Source: UBA7485 sp050945075
GTDB taxonomy: Bacteria; Bacillota; Clostridia; Eubacteriales; Eubacteriaceae
Reading direction: 5' to 3'
DNA length: 22,646 bases
NCBI GenBank assembly: GCA_050945075.1
Contig: JBMNSG010000028.1
Span: 1 to 22,646 of the forward strand
Shown: piece after piece, positions 15,244-21,459 of the stretch
Position numbering within the stretch: the stretch's first letter is position 1
Layout of the letters: each line of letters starts with the position of its first letter
Notes under the pieces: model-generated
The model's input: only the letters and a program-made list of their open reading frames with translations
Database searches by the model: none
Told to the model about the DNA's origin: nothing
Position numbers and translations under genes: made by a program

Positions 15244-15293
15244 TTCAACCTCGATTGTATAAATTCCAGATGCTTGATGATGCCGGATCCTTC

Positions 15294-15710
15294 TCAGGCA
15301 AGTGCACTTCTGATGATGGAACCCATTCCCTGTTTACGGTATGAAGTCCATAACGGATCTTCAAAATCGATGTCGTCTCCGCAGGGGCAATCCTGTTCTG
15401 TATAAGCATCAATATGATGATTGCAGAAATAGCAGCCATACTGACGAATATTAAAACGAGCCGGCACATAAGTCGGATCCAGCGACCAGGCAGCCCGGAA
15501 ATGGATCATTGCCTGATGATGGTCTCCTGCATGTTCCAGGATAATGCCCATCAGATTATGCGGCTGTGGTTCAGATGGATTGGAAATCACAGCTGCCGCT
15601 GCTATTTTTTCGGCTTCTTCAAGTCTGCCGGCTTTGACCAGTTCTTTAATTTGTTTACAGAGTTTATCCAGCGGTGAAGTTTCAGTATATTTTTTAAAAA
15701 ACAGTTTCAT
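15294..15710 (-). CDS. Small TPR-like protein with a Cys/His cluster, in the Trk operon
   Basis: I do not recognise a named family for the whole 138-residue protein. Residues about 14-85 form helix pairs with TPR-type spacing (AGRLEEAEKIAAAAV, then HNLMGIILEHAGDHHQAMIHF, then LDPTYVPARFN). The C-terminal part has CYFCNHH (93-99) and CPC (108-110), which could form a small metal site. There is no signal peptide. It lies between trkA and trkH on the same strand, with a GAAAGGAA ribosome binding site, and directly follows the operator. A role in assembly or regulation of the potassium channel is plausible only from position. Confidence 0.75.
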   Translation of the reverse strand: MKLFFKKYTETSPLDKLCKQIKELVKAGRLEEAEKIAAAAVISNPSEPQPHNLMGIILEHAGDHHQAMIHFRAAWSLDPTYVPARFNIRQYGCYFCNHHIDAYTEQDCPCGDDIDFEDPLWTSYRKQGMGSIIRSALA

Positions 15711-15763
15711 TTGTTTGATTTCCTTTCTTATCTCTCTTACAGTTATTACCTTATCAGCATGGC

Positions 15764-15811
15764 TGTGAGAGCAGTGTGAGGATACAAATAACGCTGTGAG
15801 GATACTGTGAA
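15764..15811 (-). promoter_or_regulatory. Four-half-site direct-repeat operator before the TPR-trkH genes
   Basis: TGTGAG occurs on the plus strand at 15764, 15775 and 15795, and TGTGAA at 15806, so the starts are 11, 20 and 11 bases apart. Read toward the genes the half-site is CTCACA. Ten bases after the last half-site, TAAGGTA is a possible -10. The array ends five bases before the stop codon of the second trkA gene. The form is that of OmpR/PhoB-family operators. Confidence 0.75.
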
Positions 15812-15816
15812 GATTC

Positions 15817-16482
15817 TTAACCTCTCAGGATCCGCAACGCCTGTTTTTCTTTTTCTTCCTGGGAAAGCAAGACCAGCAGGTCACCTGCCCTGAGCTTGGT
15901 GTCGCCGCTGGGAACAATATTTCTATTCTGCCTGAGGATGCATCCGATAATTACATCCGGGGGCAGCAGTAATTCTGACAGCGTGCTGCCTGTCACCGGT
16001 GACTGCTCATCTATACTGACTTCAGTCACCTTGATCCGTCCATTGTCCGTCGAAACAACCGAATGAATAGTATCGAGAAGACTTTCTTTTTCAATGATTC
16101 CTGTAATCACATCGGTGGCACAAACAGTCGCATCAACGCCCAGTTTTTTGAACAGTACTCTGTTTTCGCTGTTTTTCACCAGACAGACTGCCCGTTTCAC
16201 GTTAAAGCGTTTCTTGCACAGTTCGCAGATCACCAGATTGGTATCATCCCGGCTGGTCAGAGCAATGGCAGCATCTATGTCCGGACCGGCTGCTTCTCCG
16301 AGAATATAAGGCTTGGAACCATCACCGCATATCACGTTCAGTCCGTCGGTTTCCGCAAGGCGGAGGCAATCCGCCTTGTTCTGATTAATCACGGTAACCT
16401 GATACTCTCTGTCAAGCAGTGATACTGCCAGTGAACGCGCCGTGTTGAAACCGCCGATAATCAAAATTCTGCCTTTTTTCAT
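15817..16482 (-). CDS. trkA: TrkA-type potassium uptake regulator, second subunit (RCK_N + RCK_C, degenerate nucleotide loop)
   Basis: The 221-residue protein (start at 16482) has an N-terminal RCK/TrkA-N Rossmann domain and a C-terminal TrkA-C domain (about 140-220, with VTEVSIDEQSPVTG and LRAGDLLVLLS). It is KtrA-sized. The dinucleotide-binding loop reads GGFNTA instead of GxGxxG, and the acidic residue at the end of the second strand is replaced by Asn (VINQN), so nucleotide binding is probably weak or altered. The start at 16482 is preferred over 16506 because GGGAGGCA lies just before it; its ATG overlaps the stop of the upstream gene as ATGA, so the two are coupled. Confidence 0.88.
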   Translation of the reverse strand: MKKGRILIIGGFNTARSLAVSLLDREYQVTVINQNKADCLRLAETDGLNVICGDGSKPYILGEAAGPDIDAAIALTSRDDTNLVICELCKKRFNVKRAVCLVKNSENRVLFKKLGVDATVCATDVITGIIEKESLLDTIHSVVSTDNGRIKVTEVSIDEQSPVTGSTLSELLLPPDVIIGCILRQNRNIVPSGDTKLRAGDLLVLLSQEEKEKQALRILRG

Positions 16483-16976
16483 ATTGCTGCCTCCCGGCTC
16501 ATGCAAAACTGTTCCGATTCAGGCTGACAGGGTTCGTGTTCCAGCACTTGATCTACTTCATGTATGGACAAAGCTGTTGGACAGATTGTCCTGATTCCTG
16601 AGTCTTCATATATACAGGCGCGTTCTGAATCGTAAACCCTGCAAATGATATTGGGAACATGGTACAGGACAGACGCCGCCTGGGCTGCCATAATGTTGGT
16701 ATTGTCATCATCGGTAACAGCAATCACCGTATCCGCATTGTCGAGTCCTGCATCCTTCAGCACTGACAGTACCGAAGCATCCCCGGCCACTGTCAGTCCT
16801 CCGTAAGACGGCGACAATTTTCTGAAAGCGTCCGTATTTTCATCAATCACCGTCACTTCCCTGCCATCGTCCGACATCTGTGAAGCCAGTTCCGAGCCCA
16901 GTCTCCCGCACCCGATAATCACTGAATAGCCTCTGGATGCCTCTGGTTTAAACATTGATTTTGAAAATATGCTCAT
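16479..16976 (-). CDS. trkA: TrkA-type potassium uptake regulator, first subunit (RCK_N only)
   Basis: The 165-residue protein is a single TrkA-N/RCK_N Rossmann domain with an intact IIGCGRLGSELA loop (about 20-31) and VTVIDEN with the ribose-binding acidic residue (Asp45). It has no TrkA-C domain; the last 25 residues are a polar tail. Together with the next gene it looks like a TrkA divided over two chains, the first with a good NAD(H) site and the second with a poor one. It is the first gene of the transcript behind the operator at 17072-17119, and has an AGGA-type ribosome binding site. Confidence 0.88.
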   Translation of the reverse strand: MSIFSKSMFKPEASRGYSVIIGCGRLGSELASQMSDDGREVTVIDENTDAFRKLSPSYGGLTVAGDASVLSVLKDAGLDNADTVIAVTDDDNTNIMAAQAASVLYHVPNIICRVYDSERACIYEDSGIRTICPTALSIHEVDQVLEHEPCQPESEQFCMSREAAI

Positions 16977-17071
16977 CGTTCCTGTCCTTTTCTTATTCCG
17001 GCCGTGTAAAACGGTGTTTCAAATGATAATCCCGGTTAATTTCGGATATATCCATACTTTAACAGCTTGCG

Positions 17072-17119
17072 TGTGAGCAGTGTGTGAGAATTTATACAAT
17101 GATGTGAGCAATCTGTGAG
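17072..17119 (-). promoter_or_regulatory. Four-half-site direct-repeat operator before the trkA pair
   Basis: TGTGAG occurs on the plus strand at 17072, 17083, 17103 and 17114, all perfect, with starts 11, 20 and 11 bases apart, the same layout as at 15764-15811. Toward the genes, the last half-site is followed after ten bases by TAAAGTA, the counterpart of TAAGGTA at the other site; the stretch between also shares GCTG. It lies 96-143 bases before the trkA start, in a 348-base divergent intergenic region that also holds the M23 gene promoter. Confidence 0.8.
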
Positions 17120-17249
17120 AATGGCGTAAACAATACGAGCGAAATACTTTCCGCGGGATTCATTTCTTCATATTCGAATTAAATCCTTTACAATATACAA
17201 ATATTGACTTTTGCTTTATAATTATGAATAAGAAAGCGATTATTTTAGT

Positions 17250-17255
17250 TATAAT
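17250..17255 (+). promoter_or_regulatory. Candidate -10 box of the M23 peptidase gene
   Basis: A perfect TATAAT lies about 70 bases before the start codon in a very AT-rich stretch. A second TATAAT at 17217-17222 and a TTGACT at 17204-17209 are near, but no pair has the normal 16-18 base spacing, so the exact promoter is open. Confidence 0.4.
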
Positions 17256-17324
17256 AGTTCTAGATCTTTCAATTAGAGGAAATGATATTATTTTATAGTT
17301 GAATCAATAATATAGGAGTATAGA

Positions 17325-18491
17325 ATGACCAGACGTTTAATAAGTATTCTGACCATTCTGATTTTAGTATTCAGTTGTGCTGTTCCGGTTTTTGCAGATG
17401 AATTATCTGACAGACAGAGCAAAATCTCCGAATTGCAGCAGAAGGTCAACACCACGAATGCTAAGGTTCAGGATCTGAACAAACAAATTGCAGAAAAAGA
17501 AGCCCAGATTGCCTCTACACAGGCAGAACTTGACCAGGCGGAAGCAAAACGTGCCGATCAGGAAACAGAACTGCGTGAACGCCTGCGTGTGATCTATATG
17601 TATGGTAACGAAGGCTATCTTGAAATGTTCTTTACCTCACAGGATCTGACTGAGCTGTTCAGCTATCTGGATATTTCAAAAGATATTATGCAGGCGGACA
17701 TCACGGCCCAGAACAATCTGACGGAAACAAGGAAACAGATTGAGGAATCAAAACAGAAACTGGAAGAGGATAAAGCTGCTATCGAGGCTGCCAAAAAAGA
17801 ATCAAAAAATGCCCAGAATGATCTGGCTCAGGAGCTGGAAAACAACAAGGATCTGGTAGCAGCAATTGAACAGCAGATCGCGGACCAGCAGGCTGCAGCA
17901 CTTGCCGCCCAGCAGGCAGCAGATGCTGACCAGAACGCCAATACACAAACAGAGGTTTCAGTTTATGACAATTCTTCTTTCTATAACTCACCTCTGACTG
18001 GTTCTGATACACCGATTATTAATGCCACACCGGCAGAAAATGTCGTAAGCAGCGGATGGACCTGGCCCATCGATGCGGGCGCGACCAATGCCTTCCTGAT
18101 CACCAGTCTGATGGGAACAAGAGAATCGCCCGGCGGAATCGGTTCGAGTAACCATGGCGGCAACGATATAGGGGCGGCCTATGGCTCCACCATTGTGGCA
18201 GCCCAGTCCGGAACTGTGTCCCAGTCCGGCTGGAACGACGGTTACGGAAACTGCGTTACTATTGAAACGGATGATGGTTATACTACGATGTATGGTCATA
18301 TGTCTTCGATCTCAGTGGCAAAAGGCACCTATGTCACGGCTGGACAGGCAATCGGTTATGTAGGATCTACCGGCTGGAGCACCGGTCCGCATCTGCATTT
18401 TGAGGTCAGGAGCGGCGGAACGAAAATAAACGGACTGCAATTTTACGGGGATGATATTCTGAACCGGCTGAGTTATGCACTTGATGCCTGA
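17325..18491 (+). CDS. Secreted coiled-coil M23 metallopeptidase (EnvC/PcsB-like murein hydrolase)
   Basis: The 388-residue protein has a signal peptide (hydrophobic core ILTILILVFSCAVPVFA, likely cut after Ala24), a long coiled coil (about 27-110 and 130-210, rich in Glu, Gln and Lys), an Asn/Ser/Thr linker, and a C-terminal LytM/M23 domain. The zinc ligands are present: His277 and Asp281 in HGGND, and HLHFEV with His356 and His358. So the peptidase is probably active, unlike degenerate EnvC forms. It is likely to cut peptidoglycan cross-links during cell growth or division, outside the membrane. The coiled coil probably receives control from an FtsEX-type partner, but none is encoded here. 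The start has AGGAG eight bases upstream. Confidence 0.92.
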   Translation: MTRRLISILTILILVFSCAVPVFADELSDRQSKISELQQKVNTTNAKVQDLNKQIAEKEAQIASTQAELDQAEAKRADQETELRERLRVIYMYGNEGYLEMFFTSQDLTELFSYLDISKDIMQADITAQNNLTETRKQIEESKQKLEEDKAAIEAAKKESKNAQNDLAQELENNKDLVAAIEQQIADQQAAALAAQQAADADQNANTQTEVSVYDNSSFYNSPLTGSDTPIINATPAENVVSSGWTWPIDAGATNAFLITSLMGTRESPGGIGSSNHGGNDIGAAYGSTIVAAQSGTVSQSGWNDGYGNCVTIETDDGYTTMYGHMSSISVAKGTYVTAGQAIGYVGSTGWSTGPHLHFEVRSGGTKINGLQFYGDDILNRLSYALDA

Positions 18492-18493
18492 AT

Positions 18494-18524
18494 AAAAAAA
18501 GACCTGCGGAAGCAGGTCTTTTTT
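18494..18524. terminator. Bidirectional terminator between the M23 gene and ydbC
   Basis: AAAAAAGACCTGC and GCAGGTCTTTTTT form a perfect stem with a GGAA loop and have T-runs in both directions. It lies directly after the M23 stop and directly after the ydbC stop on the other strand. Confidence 0.92.
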
Positions 18525-18525
18525 C

Positions 18526-18759
18526 TTATTCTTCTTCTGCATTCAGATCGACGGATTCAAGAATATCCTTGAGTTCCGCCAGCTCATCAGTAGTCAGGGT
18601 AATTCCCTTTCTCATCTTTTCGTGGTTAGCGTCCCATTCACGGATATCGTATTTCGGTTCACGTTCGTTCCAGCTTACCAGATTCAGTTCCTTCTGCCAG
18701 CCATTGGGACCTTCAGATAAAACGCCGATTTCTTTTACTACTTTAAATGAAAATGCCAT
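18526..18759 (-). CDS. ydbC: YdbC family protein (PC4-like single-strand nucleic acid binding fold)
   Basis: The 77-residue protein matches the YdbC family, with GVLSEGPNGWQKELNLVSW (about 12-30), KYDIREWD (36-43) and HEKMRKGITLT (46-56). Family members have the PC4 fold and are thought to bind single-stranded DNA or RNA as dimers; the role in this organism is unknown. It is three bases downstream of the glutaredoxin gene, with its GGTGGAG ribosome binding site inside the end of that gene, so they form a two-gene operon. Confidence 0.88.
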   Translation of the reverse strand: MAFSFKVVKEIGVLSEGPNGWQKELNLVSWNEREPKYDIREWDANHEKMRKGITLTTDELAELKDILESVDLNAEEE

Positions 18760-18762
18760 CTT

Positions 18763-19014
18763 CTACTCCACCATTTCATCGAATCTGCCCGTATCCATCG
18801 CGTTTTCCAGTTCAGCACAGCCGCCGAGCAGCGTGTGATCCAGAAAGATATACGGCACCGTTGTCTGACCTGTCAGTTCGGTCAGTTTTTTCTTCTTGTC
18901 ATTATCTCCATAGATATTCACATCGTTGTAAGTATAGCCTTTATCGTCCAGAAGTCTTTTGGCTTTTGCACAAAACGGACAGTGCGGCCATGTATAAAGT
19001 GTAATGCGCTTCAT
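18763..19014 (-). CDS. grxC: Glutaredoxin (GrxC-type)
   Basis: Glutaredoxins reduce disulfides or transfer thiol groups. The 83-residue protein has the active site WPHCPFCAKAK with the Cys-Pro-Phe-Cys pair, the cis-proline segment TTVPYIF and the GGCAEL end motif. Length is normal for the single-domain family. The start follows GAAAGGATG. It is the first gene of the operon with ydbC. A thioredoxin-like nrdH-type role cannot be excluded. Confidence 0.9.
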   Translation of the reverse strand: MKRITLYTWPHCPFCAKAKRLLDDKGYTYNDVNIYGDNDKKKKLTELTGQTTVPYIFLDHTLLGGCAELENAMDTGRFDEMVE

Positions 19015-19199
19015 TTATTTCATCCTTTCTATTACAATAATAATAAAATAATCATATACCGAATGAGGTCGGTTTTGAATTATATCCGCAGTTTAAATTA
19101 ACATTCCCGAAAAAACTTTCTGTAAACAGCATCTTTCAGGCGTATCGAAAGACCATTTTCGGGGTATTTAGTTTAAAAAGCTGTAGAAACGAGGAAAAA

Positions 19200-19841
19200 A
19201 TGACAGATACAGTTAATGACGTTCATATTTTAGACCATCCGCTGGCAAAACACAAGCTGACGCAGATGCGCAATAAGAACACCCCCAGAAATACTTTCCG
19301 GGCACTCACCAATGAGCTGGCTACTATGCTGGCCTACGAAGTGACACGTGACTTTGAAACGGTCGATGTCGAAGTAGAAACACCGCTTCAGAAAACCATG
19401 CAGCCGGAACTGAAGGAAAAGAAGCTGGCCGTTGTGCCTATTCTCCGTGCCGGTCTGGGAATGGTAGACGGCTTCTCCTATATGCTTCCCAACGCCATCG
19501 TTTCGCATATCGGTCTGTACCGCGATCCGCGTACCAAAAAGCCAATCGAATACTATCAGAAATTCCCTAAAGATATGAATGAACGGGAGGTCATCATTGT
19601 CGACCCCATGCTGGCAACCGGAGGATCTGCGATTGAAGCCATCCGCATTATCAAGGGCGTAACAGACAAACAGATCTATCTGGTCAATATTCTTGATGCG
19701 CCGGAAGGCGTCAAAGCTGTACATGAAGCCTACCCTGACGTAAAACTCTACACCGTGGAAGTCGACGAAAAACTAAACGACAACGCTTATATTCTCCCTG
19801 GCCTGGGAGATGCCGGTGACCGGTTGTTCGGAACCGAATAA
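19200..19841 (+). CDS. upp: Uracil phosphoribosyltransferase
   Basis: Upp converts uracil and PRPP to UMP in pyrimidine salvage. The 213-residue protein has the family length, the RAGLGMVDGF segment (about 87-96), and the PRPP-binding motif IVDPMLATGGSA (about 137-148). GAGGAA lies six bases before the start codon. It is followed by a terminator, so it is not in an operon with the permease behind it. That permease is of the amino acid type, not a uracil carrier. Confidence 0.97.
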   Translation: MTDTVNDVHILDHPLAKHKLTQMRNKNTPRNTFRALTNELATMLAYEVTRDFETVDVEVETPLQKTMQPELKEKKLAVVPILRAGLGMVDGFSYMLPNAIVSHIGLYRDPRTKKPIEYYQKFPKDMNEREVIIVDPMLATGGSAIEAIRIIKGVTDKQIYLVNILDAPEGVKAVHEAYPDVKLYTVEVDEKLNDNAYILPGLGDAGDRLFGTE

Positions 19842-19889
19842 TCTGTTGCATCGGTCTCTGCAGCCAGTTTGCGGATAACCATAAAACAT

Positions 19890-19942
19890 AAACCCGAAAA
19901 AGGCGATTTTTTGTTAAATCCGCTTTCTTTTGGGTTTTTTTA
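19890..19942 (+). terminator. Intrinsic terminator of upp
   Basis: AAACCC, GAAA and GCG-ATTT on the left pair with AAATCCGC, TTTC and GGGTTT on the right with small mismatches, followed by a T-run. The next gene's possible -10 box starts a few bases later. Confidence 0.8.
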
Positions 19943-19946
19943 AGTT

Positions 19947-19952
19947 TATAAT
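19947..19952 (+). promoter_or_regulatory. Candidate -10 box of the permease gene
   Basis: A perfect TATAAT follows directly after the upp terminator, 36 bases before the permease start codon. The -35 would fall inside the terminator stem and matches poorly. Confidence 0.4.
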
Positions 19953-19988
19953 TAAATCCAACAACAGATATGTTAGGAGCGACTTACT

Positions 19989-21359
19989 TTGAACAACGAA
20001 CAGAATATACAACATCTTCCGGGCGATGAACAGGTCCCGAAACGATACGGACTGTTCACTGCAACGACCATGATTATCGGAATCGTAATTGGATCCGGTG
20101 TTTTCTTTAAAAGCGACAACATCCTCATTGCCACCGGCGGCAATGTCATGCTGGGAATCCTGCTGTTCTGCTTTGCAGCTATCGCCATTATATTCGGAAG
20201 TCTGTCTGTGGCCGAGCTGGCATCACGGACGTCCAAACCGGGCGGACTCATGAACTATGCGGATGCTTTTTTAAGTCCGGTTTCCGGTTCCGCATACGGC
20301 TGGTTTCAGACCTTTATCTATATGCCCACCATCACCTGCGTTCTGGCCTGGGTATCGGGAATCTACACCTGTCAGCTTTTTGATCTGGAACAGACACTGA
20401 CCATGCAGATCGGAATCGGCACCTGCTGGATGCTGTTTTTCTTCCTGCTTAACATCATCTCGGCAACGGCTTCCGGATGGTTCCAGAATGCTGCTACCAT
20501 CATCAAGATTATCCCGCTCGTTATTATAGGCTTTGCCGGAATGACCTCCGGGCATTTTGCAGATTCCTTCACACCGGTAGAAATCGGCAGTGCGACTTCA
20601 TGGCTGTTCGCCATTCCGGCGATCGCCTACTCGTTCGACGGCTGGATTATCTCCACCTCGATCGCCCATGAAATCCGCAACAGCAAAAAGAACCTCCCCC
20701 GGGCTCTGGTCTTCAGTCCCCTCGTTATCCTGGTGCTTTACATCCTCTATTTTGTAGGTGTATGTGCACTGATCGGGCCGGATCAGGTCATGGCCATGGG
20801 AGACGAACATCTTGCTTATGCCGCCAACATGATTTTCGGACCGGTAGGCGGAAAAATCATCGGCACCTTTATCGTCATTTCTGTGGTTGGCGGTCTGAAC
20901 GGAGTCACCATGGGTATGTCGCAGATGCCTTATTCGCTGGCTATCCGCAATATGATGCCCTTCTCCAAAGTGATTTCCAAAACCAGCAGCAAACGCCATT
21001 TCCCGGTGTATTCGGTTCTGGCAGCAGTTGTGATCTGCATGATCTGGATGGTTATCCATTATCTGACACAGAAGTTCGAGCTGCTCTACAATTCCGATAT
21101 TTCAGAAATCTCGGTTGTTGTTTCGTATCTCTTGTATCTGCCGCTGTACTGGAAGGTCTTCCAGATGGGGCGCAGAAAAGAGATAAGCGGATTCCGCGGT
21201 TATCTGTGCCCGGCACTGGCAGCTGTCGGCTCCGTGATGATTTTCTGCGGCGGACTGCAGAGTGCACTGTTTCTTTACTATATTATTGTCTGCCTGCTGT
21301 TCCTTTTATTCGGCAGAATTTACTATAAAAAAGTCACCGTCAGAAAAAATTTGCTTTAA
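19989..21359 (+). CDS. APC family amino acid permease (LAT/SteT-like)
   Basis: The 456-residue membrane protein has about twelve hydrophobic helices. The first has the APC signature IIGIVIGSGVFFK (about 29-41), the unwound substrate-binding segment of the family. A second family stretch is AYSFDGWIISTSIAHEIRNSKKNLPRAL in short pieces around 213-240. It probably takes up or exchanges amino acids; the substrate cannot be read from the sequence. The start is TTG, with AGGAG nine bases upstream; no ATG is near. It is a single gene between the upp terminator and its own. Confidence 0.9.
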   Translation: MNNEQNIQHLPGDEQVPKRYGLFTATTMIIGIVIGSGVFFKSDNILIATGGNVMLGILLFCFAAIAIIFGSLSVAELASRTSKPGGLMNYADAFLSPVSGSAYGWFQTFIYMPTITCVLAWVSGIYTCQLFDLEQTLTMQIGIGTCWMLFFFLLNIISATASGWFQNAATIIKIIPLVIIGFAGMTSGHFADSFTPVEIGSATSWLFAIPAIAYSFDGWIISTSIAHEIRNSKKNLPRALVFSPLVILVLYILYFVGVCALIGPDQVMAMGDEHLAYAANMIFGPVGGKIIGTFIVISVVGGLNGVTMGMSQMPYSLAIRNMMPFSKVISKTSSKRHFPVYSVLAAVVICMIWMVIHYLTQKFELLYNSDISEISVVVSYLLYLPLYWKVFQMGRRKEISGFRGYLCPALAAVGSVMIFCGGLQSALFLYYIIVCLLFLLFGRIYYKKVTVRKNLL

Positions 21360-21377
21360 CAACATATGAAGAATCAT

Positions 21378-21431
21378 AAAAAGCCGAAACTGTCATTCTG
21401 GAATGTATCCGGAAAGCGGTTTCGGCTTTTT
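21378..21431. terminator. Bidirectional terminator between the permease and MATE genes
   Basis: AAAAAGCCGAAAC and GTTTCGGCTTTTT form a perfect 13-base-pair stem around a 28-base loop. Both strands end in a T-run, and both flanking genes converge here. Confidence 0.85.
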
Positions 21432-21459
21432 GAACTCATCGTGTATTTTTAATCTTTTC

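Noticed and set aside
17187..17209. Possible WalR-type site (TGTAA direct repeat) before the M23 peptidase gene
   Set aside because: The half-sites on the minus strand are only seven bases apart instead of eleven, so the pattern does not fit.
19060..19080. ACCGA/TCGGT inverted repeat in the glutaredoxin upstream region, with a possible TTCAAA-17-TATGAT promoter
   Set aside because: Only five base pairs, and the promoter match is weak in an AT-rich stretch; not strong enough to list.
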